From: Oceanospirillum beijerinckii DSM 7166
GTDB taxonomy: Bacteria; Pseudomonadota; Gammaproteobacteria; Pseudomonadales; Halomonadaceae
DNA: 61,017 bases
NCBI RefSeq assembly: GCF_000422425.1
Contig: NZ_AULT01000039.1
Location: 1-61,017 of the forward strand
Direction: 5' to 3'
Shown: piece after piece, positions 36,504-44,869 of the stretch
How the letters are laid out: each line of letters starts with the position of its first letter
How positions within the stretch are numbered: the first letter of the stretch is position 1
Made by a program: the position numbers and the translations under genes
The notes under the pieces: model-generated
Databases searched by the model: none
Told to the model about the DNA's origin: nothing
What the model saw: only the letters and a program-made list of their open reading frames with translations

Positions 36504-39500
36504 ATGACAACTTATCAGGATATCTCGGCAAACTTCCGACTATCACCTCAGCAACGCCTTTGCTGGCTATCTAAACAGCCTGCACCAGTCCTGATTCTGG
36601 ATATTCGGGGGACTTTTGATCCGTCGCAGTGGTTACAAAAACTGGAAGCCATTGTGAAGGAACAGGAAACTCTGCGTATCTGCCTGCAGTTTCAGCAAGG
36701 GTTACAGGTGCCTTTACAGGGCATCAGTAGTCAGGGGGGGGTAGAGATTGTGTCGTCTACCACCGAGTCTTCCAGGGATAACCCGGAAGAACAACCTGTT
36801 CCGTCTATCCGGGCGGAGCTGACCCGATTGAGTGATGAGTGCCATCAGTTGCGTTTAATACTGCCAGCGCTGAGCGCCGACCGTGGCACTCTATTGCGTT
36901 TGGCTCATGCTCTATCTGGTTTTCAGTCAGAGAGCAATGCTGATGAAGAGGTGACACCATACAACCACTATTCCGCCTGGTTGTATGACCTGCAGGGTGA
37001 TGAGGACGCAGAAGAGGGTAAGGCTTTCTGGGCACAACAGTGTCCAGAGCAATGGCAACCGGTTGGTCTGGTATATCAGCAGAATACAACTGCTGAAGCA
37101 GGGCTATCAGATATTGTATCTGTAGCTGAGGAGGGGGTATATGAAGCCGTATCTATATGTGATGAAACATTGGTTCAGGCATTAGAATCCTTTACCAGTC
37201 AGCAGGATATTAGTGCAGAAACTGTGCTGATGACGGCTTGGGCGATCCTATTACGTCGTCTGAGTCTGGACCATACAGAGCAGGCGATTACGCCTCTGGG
37301 CTGGGTGCATGATTGTCGTCGTGACTATGAAGAGTTGGCTGATACTTGGGGGATGTTCACCAGACCTCTGCCTTTACCTTGGCAAGCGGTAGAGGGTGAA
37401 AGTTTCCAGGTTGCTATGGAACGCATGCAGAATCAGCAGGAAGCGGCCAGTGAGTGGCAGGAATACTACGCTGTTGAATCTGATGCTAAACCAGAGCATA
37501 GCCGCTTTGGTTTTGAATGGGGTAATAGCCTAGATAGTACTGAGGGTGAGGTATCAGGGTTAGGCCTTTGTAGTGATGGCTCTATCAGTATTACCCGTCT
37601 GCAAGCCTTTAGTCAGGGTTTTGATCTATTGTTGATCCCTACAATAGATACGCAGGGCAAACTGACTCTGAGCTTAAACTATGAGTCCAGTTGTTACAGT
37701 GAACAGGCTGCAACTGTGCTGCTGGAGCAGTACCAATCCCTGCTATTGGATGCTTTATCTGCACCTAATAAGCCTGTGGTAACACTGGCTTTGGATAGTG
37801 CCACGTTTAACACTTGTCTGGAAAACCTAGCTCCTTCTCAGCCTTGGCCAGTGCTGATGAGCGAGGATTTATATCCGGCTCTATTCAGTCGTTCTGCCCA
37901 GGAGCATGCTGAACTTAAAGCGGTGTTGGCCGATGGAACACATTTTTCTCTGAGCTATCGTGAATTGGAAACTCGCAGTAACCAGTTAGCTCATCACCTG
38001 ATTGCCCAAGACATGGTAGCAGAGTCAAGGGTCGCACTGTATCTGGATCAGGCTCAGGATATGCTAGTGGCGATGCTGGCGGTGATGAAAAGTGGTGCGG
38101 CTTTTGTACCACTGGAGATGCGTCAGCCTGCGGCCCGTACCCTGGATATTTTGCGTGACTCTAGTCCTGACCTGGTGCTCTGTGCCCCAGGTCAACCGAC
38201 ACCGGCATTGCTTGATGTACCTTGCCTGATACTGAATCCGCTCTCTTTTGCTGGAGAGTCGGCCTTGGATGGCTACTCTGCTGAGTTACCCGATATCAGT
38301 ATAGATCCAGATCAAGCGGCTTATCTGCTGTTTACCTCTGGTAGTACCGGTAAACCTAAAGGGGTGGTGGTCAACCATCGTCAGGTTCAGAACTACAGCA
38401 GTAGCATTCTGACTCGCATTCCCCTACAGGCGGGTGAAAAAAGTGCGATTGTGACCTCACTGGCAGCAGATCTGAGTTATACCTTACTGTTTACTGCCCT
38501 ATTAAGTGGCGGTGAACTACATCTGATTGATCGAGAAACCACATTGAATCCAGCAGCTTGGGCGCACTATCAGCAACAGCACCGGATTGACCATCTGAAA
38601 GTTGTGCCGTCTTTGTTGGATGCTTGGTTAAGCCATGGTGATGTATCTGGTGTGTTGCCTGGTAAACAGTTAATTCTGGGAGGCGAATCCTGTAAAGCGA
38701 GTGTATTGGGCATCTTGCAGCAGCATGCTCCTGAGCTACAAATTTATAACCACTACGGCCCTACGGAGGCAACCATTGGTGTGATGATTCACAAAGTGGA
38801 TGCTTCTCTACCTGTTCAGGGGTTACCGCTGAGTGAGCGTTTAGATAACACCGCTATTTTCTTACTGGATGGTGATCTTCAGCCTGTGGCAGCAGGTATG
38901 TCAGGGGAGCTCTACATTGCTGGGGCTAACCTGAGCCGAGGGTATTTATCTGAGGAGCAAACAGCTGAGCGTTTTATACCTAATCCTTTCTCTGTTGGTG
39001 GCAAGCGCTTGTATCGTACCGGTGATCTGGCCCGTTATCTACCCGATGGCAGCCTTGTGTTGCAGGGACGTGCGGACCGTCAGGTGAAGGTTCGGGGTTA
39101 TCGAGTTGAGCTAGATGAGATCGAAAACCTGATTAATACGTTGCCATCGGTGAATCAAGCAGCGGTGGTGGTGGTACCACGCCTACAAGGTGACCTGCAG
39201 ATGTTTGCCTTTGTGACCTTGAAGCAGGAGCAGCAGAGCAGTCTGGCACAATTACAGGGGCAGCTGCAGGATCGTTTACCTGATCATATGGTGCCTACCC
39301 TACGCTTATTGGATCAGTTGCCACTGATGGCCAATGGCAAGTTGAATCGTCAGATACTGACTCAACAAGCCGAGGATCTACTAAAACAAAGTGGCTCAAC
39401 ACCACCACGAACGGCTCTGGAAGCAACATTGGTCAAGTTATGGGCCGAAGTACTGGGGCTGGAGAGTGTCGGTGTCGAAGATGATTTCTTTGCTTTGGGG

Positions 39501-40499
39501 GGACACTCATTAGCCGCGATTAAATTGACTAGTCGCCTGCAATCTGCTTTGGGTATGTCAGTGAAGGTTAATATGATCTTTTCTGCCCCTTCGGTTGCTC
39601 AGTTTGCACAATTGGTGGACGGTGAAGCGAACACTGGAACCCTAATTGCACTTTCGAATAAAGAGGCGGCGCTTTCCCTTGAGGAAGGCTCTACAGAGCA
39701 GGAAAATAAAAAACCTAAGTTGTTCTGTTTCCACCCTTCAACCGGTTATGTGCAGGATTACCGTCATCTACCAGAGAGGCTGCCACAATGGCAACTTTGG
39801 GGCTTACAAAGCCATGATATGACAGGGCAAGCAGAGGACAGTGCCGATTCACTAACGTCTATGGCAACTGGGTATCTGGCCAAGATAAGGGAGCAACAGC
39901 CCAAGGGACCGTATTACCTGTTGGGTTGGTCATTAGGCGGTATGTTGGCTGTTACTGCAGCAGAAATGCTGGAACAAGCCGGTGAAGAGGTGGCTTTCCT
40001 AGGGGTTGTGGATACTCGACTTACTACAGATGAAACGGCCCAGACTGTTGAGCAATTGCTGCACTGGGCAGAAGACGAGTTTGATAGTGAGAGTCGACAA
40101 CGTTTGCAGCAGCTATCAGATACTCAACGCCAGTCTTTAATAGAGCTGCTTGAGCAAGATGCTCCTGAACAGTGGCCTTTTGTACTACTGAATTGGGCTC
40201 GATTACAAGGTTTACAACTGGCAGATGACAGCTGGCAACATGCCGAGGAACGTCAGCTACGTCATGCCTATACTCAACAGCTGATCCGTAGTTTTACTCC
40301 TGTTGAATTGAGCTGTGCAATTACCGCTTGGTGGGCGGGTGATACCCTGGCAGACAATCCGATGCCTGCTGATTGGCAAAAAATGACAACGGGTTCTGCT
40401 CAGGTGCGCACGATTCCTTCCCATCACTTTAATATCTTACAGAAAGAGGATTGGCAGACGCAGATTCAAGCTGCACTAGAGTCTGCTTTGCTGGATTAA
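36504..40499 (+). CDS. NRPS 4: degenerate C (interface-like) - A (Asp) - PCP - thioesterase
   Basis: 1331 residues. Residues about 10-440 are a C-like domain where HHxxxDG is replaced by PALSADR (near 120), so it should be non-catalytic, as in NRPS 1. The A domain (about 450-950) has AADLSYTLLF, FTSGSTGKPKG, NHYGPTEATIG and YRTGDLARY; its pocket reads DLTKIGHIGK, one position from the Asp code DLTKVGHIGK. The PCP has ALGGHSLAA (Ser near 1003). A type I thioesterase ends the protein with FHPSTGYVQDYRHL, nucleophile in GWSLGG (near 1141), Asp probably in GVVDTRL and His in PSHHFNIL. It adds the last Asp, which the hydroxylase at the end of NRPS 3 probably oxidises, and then releases the peptide by hydrolysis or cyclisation; the sequence does not show which. 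It starts 12 bp after NRPS 3. Confidence 0.92.
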   Translation: MTTYQDISANFRLSPQQRLCWLSKQPAPVLILDIRGTFDPSQWLQKLEAIVKEQETLRICLQFQQGLQVPLQGISSQGGVEIVSSTTESSRDNPEEQPVPSIRAELTRLSDECHQLRLILPALSADRGTLLRLAHALSGFQSESNADEEVTPYNHYSAWLYDLQGDEDAEEGKAFWAQQCPEQWQPVGLVYQQNTTAEAGLSDIVSVAEEGVYEAVSICDETLVQALESFTSQQDISAETVLMTAWAILLRRLSLDHTEQAITPLGWVHDCRRDYEELADTWGMFTRPLPLPWQAVEGESFQVAMERMQNQQEAASEWQEYYAVESDAKPEHSRFGFEWGNSLDSTEGEVSGLGLCSDGSISITRLQAFSQGFDLLLIPTIDTQGKLTLSLNYESSCYSEQAATVLLEQYQSLLLDALSAPNKPVVTLALDSATFNTCLENLAPSQPWPVLMSEDLYPALFSRSAQEHAELKAVLADGTHFSLSYRELETRSNQLAHHLIAQDMVAESRVALYLDQAQDMLVAMLAVMKSGAAFVPLEMRQPAARTLDILRDSSPDLVLCAPGQPTPALLDVPCLILNPLSFAGESALDGYSAELPDISIDPDQAAYLLFTSGSTGKPKGVVVNHRQVQNYSSSILTRIPLQAGEKSAIVTSLAADLSYTLLFTALLSGGELHLIDRETTLNPAAWAHYQQQHRIDHLKVVPSLLDAWLSHGDVSGVLPGKQLILGGESCKASVLGILQQHAPELQIYNHYGPTEATIGVMIHKVDASLPVQGLPLSERLDNTAIFLLDGDLQPVAAGMSGELYIAGANLSRGYLSEEQTAERFIPNPFSVGGKRLYRTGDLARYLPDGSLVLQGRADRQVKVRGYRVELDEIENLINTLPSVNQAAVVVVPRLQGDLQMFAFVTLKQEQQSSLAQLQGQLQDRLPDHMVPTLRLLDQLPLMANGKLNRQILTQQAEDLLKQSGSTPPRTALEATLVKLWAEVLGLESVGVEDDFFALGGHSLAAIKLTSRLQSALGMSVKVNMIFSAPSVAQFAQLVDGEANTGTLIALSNKEAALSLEEGSTEQENKKPKLFCFHPSTGYVQDYRHLPERLPQWQLWGLQSHDMTGQAEDSADSLTSMATGYLAKIREQQPKGPYYLLGWSLGGMLAVTAAEMLEQAGEEVAFLGVVDTRLTTDETAQTVEQLLHWAEDEFDSESRQRLQQLSDTQRQSLIELLEQDAPEQWPFVLLNWARLQGLQLADDSWQHAEERQLRHAYTQQLIRSFTPVELSCAITAWWAGDTLADNPMPADWQKMTTGSAQVRTIPSHHFNILQKEDWQTQIQAALESALLD

Positions 40500-40517
40500 T
40501 AGGACGATTATTCTGTT

Positions 40518-42230
40518 ATGCAATTGCTTACACTTATTGCGCGCCGTTCCTGGCGCGCCCTTTTGTTAGCGGTCGTCACAGGTTTAGCCTGTGGTTTAAC
40601 TGCTGCGGCGTTAATTGCTGTGATCAATGAGGATCTGGCCGGTTTTGAAGGTTTAGAGTCCAGCCATATCTGGCAGTTTCTAGGCTTGACACTGTTAGTT
40701 GTTGTGACCCGTACTGTGGCCGATATTAGCTTACTTGAACTGGGTCAATCAGCAGTCAATGATATGCGCCTGCATCTGAGTAATCAGCTCGTGGATACTT
40801 CCTATCGTAAGTTACAGATGTTGGGAAAACATCGACTGTTAGCGATGTTAACGGATGATAGCCAGGTAATCAGTCAAGCTGTCGAGCAGGTGCCTATCCT
40901 TTTGGTCAATGCAGGGATTTTATTTGCTTGTTTGGGGTACCTCGGTTGGTTAAGTATGCCTATGTTAGGGTTAACTCTAGTATTACTGGTAGTGGGGTTA
41001 GCGGTATTTAAACTGCCTGAAAGTCGAGCATTAGCTGCTATTAGCAAAGCTCGTGATGGTAAGGACAAACTGTTTGATCAATATCGATTGTTGACCGATG
41101 GCACTAAAGAGTTACAGCTGAATGAACATAGACGTCGGCAGTTTTTCCGCCACCAGTTAGAGCCTACCAGTTTGGAATACAAAAAAGATTTTGTTCGTGG
41201 GATGAGCATCTATGCTGTTGCACTTAATTGGGGTAATGGCCTGTTTTATCTACTGATTGGGGCCGTACTTTATGCTGGGCCCCAGCTATTTCAGCTGGAT
41301 ATGGTGCTAGTCACGGGTTATGTATTGACGATTCTCTATATGATCACCCCTCTGTCAGAATTGATTAACGCCTTACCTATTCTGGGACGGGCTTCCATTT
41401 CCCTGAATAAAATTAAAGCGTTGGAGGGTGAGTTAAATACAGTGCCGTCGCAACAGGGGGCTGCTGATACTTCTGTATTAACTCAGATTAGTACTCAGGC
41501 ATCAGCGGATAGAGGGAAACTGGAGGAAGAACCTAGCTCTGTGGATACTTTGCAATTGCAAGGGGTGACACATACCTATTACCGGGAACGAGAAGATGGT
41601 CACTTCACCTTAGGTCCGGTCGATTTAACACTAAATAGTGGTGAAATTATCTTTATCACGGGGGGGAATGGTGGCGGAAAAACATCCCTCGCGATGTTAT
41701 TAACCGGTTTATATCAACCTGAAGGCGGTAAGGTCTGTTTAAATAAGGTGCTCTCTTCTGGAGAGGAAAACTTCCGCTTCCGGCAACATTTCTCTGCAGT
41801 ATTTACTGATTTTTGTTTATTTGAACATTTGTTGCAGGATGATAGTGAACAAGCATTAGCAGATAAAGCACAGGAGTACCTAATCCATTTACAATTGGAT
41901 CATAAAGTAGCTATTAAAGATGGCAAACTTTCTACATTAGAATTATCTACAGGACAAAGAAAAAGGCTTGCTTTATTAGCTTCTTATTTAGAAGACCGTC
42001 CCTGTTATCTATTCGATGAATGGGCTGCAGATCAGGATCCATTATTTAAACGCTTTTTCTATATGCAAATACTACCTGATCTAAAAGTGCGACAAAAAAT
42101 GGTTATTGCAATCACTCATGATGATGCCTATTTTCATTTGGCCGACAAGGTGTTAAGGGTTGATCAAGGGCAAGTACAAGAGTTGCAGTATGTCGTTAAG
42201 GATGAACCATTAGCCACGTTAACAAGCTGA
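40518..42230 (+). CDS. PvdE/SyrD-like cyclic-peptide-type ABC exporter
   Basis: 570 residues with an N-terminal membrane domain (about six hydrophobic segments up to residue ~300) and a C-terminal ATPase. The ATPase has an unusual glycine-rich Walker A, TGGNGGGKTS, the signature LSTGQRKRLALL and Walker B CYLFDEWAADQDP. The Walker B DEWAADQDP form is typical of the PvdE/SyrD group, half-size exporters that move siderophore precursors or lipopeptides to the periplasm. It follows the thioesterase-bearing NRPS by 18 bp and so probably shares its transcript. I infer export of the finished or immature siderophore across the inner membrane. Compared with PvdE the length is normal. A hairpin downstream closes the unit. 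Confidence 0.9.
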   Translation: MQLLTLIARRSWRALLLAVVTGLACGLTAAALIAVINEDLAGFEGLESSHIWQFLGLTLLVVVTRTVADISLLELGQSAVNDMRLHLSNQLVDTSYRKLQMLGKHRLLAMLTDDSQVISQAVEQVPILLVNAGILFACLGYLGWLSMPMLGLTLVLLVVGLAVFKLPESRALAAISKARDGKDKLFDQYRLLTDGTKELQLNEHRRRQFFRHQLEPTSLEYKKDFVRGMSIYAVALNWGNGLFYLLIGAVLYAGPQLFQLDMVLVTGYVLTILYMITPLSELINALPILGRASISLNKIKALEGELNTVPSQQGAADTSVLTQISTQASADRGKLEEEPSSVDTLQLQGVTHTYYREREDGHFTLGPVDLTLNSGEIIFITGGNGGGKTSLAMLLTGLYQPEGGKVCLNKVLSSGEENFRFRQHFSAVFTDFCLFEHLLQDDSEQALADKAQEYLIHLQLDHKVAIKDGKLSTLELSTGQRKRLALLASYLEDRPCYLFDEWAADQDPLFKRFFYMQILPDLKVRQKMVIAITHDDAYFHLADKVLRVDQGQVQELQYVVKDEPLATLTS

Positions 42231-42281
42231 TAGTGGCAATAATTCAGTTTATGTCTGAGCTTTAAACACTACAAGTGATTG

Positions 42282-42315
42282 ATATACTCCAGTTATATGT
42301 ATGGCTGGAGTATAT
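42282..42315 (+). terminator. Hairpin after the exporter gene
   Basis: An 11-bp perfect stem (42282-42292 / 42305-42315) with a 12-nt loop lies 51 nt after the exporter stop. It lacks a clean T run. It probably separates the NRPS operon from the receptor gene. The 312-bp gap (42231-42542) holds only this hairpin, a Fur-like site and an AT-rich promoter region. Confidence 0.5.
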
Positions 42316-42462
42316 TCTAAGCTCATCAGTATTTTCAGTGGTTTTGATTGCTGTTGCGAGTCTGTTTGTCGCTATTGTGTGATGTGGTGATTTTATGGGC
42401 TGCGGAGAGGACTGATTGCACTCGTAACCTTGTTTCAAGATGGTATTGCATATTTTTTCAAA

Positions 42463-42477
42463 TGCGACTCATTATTG
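42463..42477. promoter_or_regulatory. Fur-like site before the receptor gene
   Basis: TGCGACTCATTATTG matches the 7-1-7 Fur consensus at 9 of 14 positions; the right half is good and the left half weak. The flanking AAATGC extends similarity to the 19-bp consensus. It lies about 65 bp before the receptor start. Confidence 0.4.
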
Positions 42478-42542
42478 TTTGCAATTTTTTTTGCGTTATA
42501 ATTAAATATTATCCAAATAGATGGAGGTAGGAAACCGATCTT

Positions 42543-44609
42543 ATGACCCCTTACAACCGTGCTTTACTCGTCACCCTATTAACCGGTGGTCTATCCGCTG
42601 CGGTTAGTGCACAAGATGCAAGCAATAATGCTGATGCTCAAGAACAGGCAGCAGAGTCCATTACTGTTTATGGTCGCCAGACAGAGGACTCTGTTAAAAA
42701 GATTCCACAGAGTGTTTCTGTTTTTTCAGATGAATCTTTTAACCTGGTTTTTGCTGACAGAGTTGGTGACGTTTTACGTTTATTGCCAAACATAGCGCCA
42801 GCAGGCTCATCTTTGGATATGTTTGCTGATAATGTTTTGATCCGGGGCTTTGATGCAGAGCAATCAACCAATGGTTTAGGATTTACCCGTACTGACCATC
42901 CTACTGATACTGCTAACGTTGAGCGTATTGAGGTTCTAAAAGGCCCTGCTTCTGTGCTTTACGGTCAGATGGAGCCAGGTGGTACGGTTAATACTGTGAC
43001 CAAGCAGCCTCTGCCTTATTTCTTTGCCGAAGCAGGTTTGGAGCTAGGCAGTGATAGTCGCGCCCGTACTACTCTGGATGTTACCGGTCCTATCAATGAC
43101 AGTGTGCGTGCTCGTTTGAACCTGGCTTATCAAGAGAGTGAAGATTCAACGGATAACTGGGACAACGAAAGGGTTTTTATTGCGCCTAACGTTACAGTTG
43201 ATCTCTCTGAGAAAACTAACCTGACGATTGAAGGTAGTTATTCAAATAACGATTGGACTGCCATGCAGGGTGGTGCCCCTCTTGAGGGTTCGATTCTACC
43301 GAACCCAAATGGTGATTATTCTAAGTCGTTTAATGTTTCAGCAGATGATAGTTTTACAGAACGTGATTCTCAGAATACCAATATACGTTTGACCCATGCG
43401 TTAACGGATAAGATCAATGCCAGAGCCAGCTACACGTACCTAAAAAATGAAGCAGATTGGCAGGAATACGCGTATTGGGAGCTAAACGATGATAACCGCA
43501 CAGTAGATCGTATTATCTTTGCTGGTCAGGATACCTATAAAAAGGATAAAAACCTTATCCTGGATATCAATGGTGAAGTTGATACGGGTTCTCTAACCCA
43601 TAAATTTATTGTCGGTTTGGATCATCGTAAAAGTGAGATGTCTCGTCCGACTCAGATCTATTTTATCGACTCCATCGATCTGTATAATCCACAATACACA
43701 GCTCTGGATCTGGCAAGTGCTGATCTAGCTCGTGATAGAACCACACTACAAGATGGCGATGTTTCTGCATTCTTTGTTCAGGATCGTGTTACTTTAATGG
43801 ATAGCTTGCATTTAATGGCAGGCCTGCGTTATATCGATTCTAAGCAAACGCAAACAACCGTGAACAATGCTAGTGGTAGTTCCTCAACGGATAGTATCAG
43901 TCAAACAGATTGGACAAGCCAATTGGGCGTTGTTTATGATTTGAACAAAGATATGTCTATTTTTGCTAACCGTAGTGAATCTTTTGTACCTCAGCAGGGT
44001 ACTACATCAGGTTCTGTGCCTCTTGACGCAGAGGAAGGGGTTCAATATGAAATGGGTATGCGTTTTAACGTAGGTAAGTTACAGGCTAATATCGCAGGTT
44101 TTGTAATTACTAAAGATAATATCGCAATTGAAGACCCATTAGATGATGATTTTGAGGTGGCTGAAGGTAAAGCGCGTTCGAAGGGTGTTGAATTGACGCT
44201 TTCCGGTTATGTCAGCCCTAATCTCTATATGATGGCTGCTTATGGTTATACCGATACAGAGATTCTACGTAGTGATGATGATGAGTTAGTCGGTAATAGT
44301 TTTGCTAATGTACCACTACACACTGCATCTCTACAGAGCCGTTATTATATTGGCAGCCTACCTGGACTAAGCGTAGGCGGTACCCTGGCCTATCTAGGGG
44401 GCCGTTATGGTGATGATGACAATAGTTTTGAACTACCTAGTCATACTCGTACTGATTTAACCGCTGCTTATGAGGTTAATGATTCACTACAAGCAGAAGT
44501 ATTAGTAAGTAACGTCTTTGATGAGGGAATTTATTCTCCAGGCTCATTTGATGGTGTTGTTCGCGAACCAGGTCGTACATTTAAGGCAAGAGTTAAGTAT
44601 AATTTCTAG
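42543..44609 (+). CDS. TonB-dependent siderophore receptor
   Basis: 688 residues. A signal peptide is visible (about 1-23, ending AVSA before QDASN), then a short TonB-box-like ESITVYGRQ, a plug domain with VLIRGFDAEQ and VERIEVLKGPASVLYGQ (about 50-155), and a beta-barrel rich in alternating hydrophobic and aromatic residues ending KARVKYNF. The terminal Phe is typical of outer-membrane beta-barrels. There is no N-terminal signalling (STN) extension and no adjacent sigma/anti-sigma pair, so regulation is more likely by Fur than by surface signalling. GGAGGTAGGA lies before the ATG. In this context it is the outer-membrane importer for the ferric form of the siderophore made next door. Confidence 0.93.
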   Translation: MTPYNRALLVTLLTGGLSAAVSAQDASNNADAQEQAAESITVYGRQTEDSVKKIPQSVSVFSDESFNLVFADRVGDVLRLLPNIAPAGSSLDMFADNVLIRGFDAEQSTNGLGFTRTDHPTDTANVERIEVLKGPASVLYGQMEPGGTVNTVTKQPLPYFFAEAGLELGSDSRARTTLDVTGPINDSVRARLNLAYQESEDSTDNWDNERVFIAPNVTVDLSEKTNLTIEGSYSNNDWTAMQGGAPLEGSILPNPNGDYSKSFNVSADDSFTERDSQNTNIRLTHALTDKINARASYTYLKNEADWQEYAYWELNDDNRTVDRIIFAGQDTYKKDKNLILDINGEVDTGSLTHKFIVGLDHRKSEMSRPTQIYFIDSIDLYNPQYTALDLASADLARDRTTLQDGDVSAFFVQDRVTLMDSLHLMAGLRYIDSKQTQTTVNNASGSSSTDSISQTDWTSQLGVVYDLNKDMSIFANRSESFVPQQGTTSGSVPLDAEEGVQYEMGMRFNVGKLQANIAGFVITKDNIAIEDPLDDDFEVAEGKARSKGVELTLSGYVSPNLYMMAAYGYTDTEILRSDDDELVGNSFANVPLHTASLQSRYYIGSLPGLSVGGTLAYLGGRYGDDDNSFELPSHTRTDLTAAYEVNDSLQAEVLVSNVFDEGIYSPGSFDGVVREPGRTFKARVKYNF

Positions 44610-44643
44610 TAGTGCGACAAGCTAATATAAGCTTATTGAAAAG

Positions 44644-44675
44644 AACCGTAACAGTTAATCTGTTGCGGTTTTTTT
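44644..44675 (+). terminator. Rho-independent terminator of the receptor gene
   Basis: An 11-bp stem (44644-44654 / 44660-44670, one G-T pair) with a 5-nt loop runs straight into seven T, 34 nt after the receptor stop. Good intrinsic terminator. Confidence 0.85.
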
Positions 44676-44809
44676 ATTGTCTTTAAAGTAGCATAAGGTG
44701 TTTTTTGTCACGTAGATTTTTGTATTGATCTATTGTTTATCTGTTATATTTCTTTTGTTATACATAAAGATACAAAAAACTGTTATTGTAAGTGTTTTTT
44801 GTTTGTAAA

Positions 44810-44824
44810 TGAGATATATTATCG
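44810..44824. promoter_or_regulatory. Fur-like site before the Dab aminotransferase
   Basis: TGAGATATATTATCG matches the 7-1-7 Fur consensus at 10 of 14 positions, 45 bp before the aminotransferase start. Together with the terminator upstream it suggests a separate iron-repressed transcript for Dab supply. Confidence 0.45.
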
Positions 44825-44869
44825 TTAATATCGCTGTTTTGTTATTGTTAGTTCGTTAGGGAGAGCCGC

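Noticed and set aside
36734-36741. G8 run in NRPS 4, and G7 runs at 7670-7676 and near 41660
   Set aside because: In each case the reading frame continues through conserved sequence, so there is no frameshift.
42348-42530. 60-codon open frame between exporter and receptor
   Set aside because: It lies in an AT-rich promoter region over the Fur-like site, has no ribosome-binding site, and its Cys- and aromatic-rich product resembles no protein I know.
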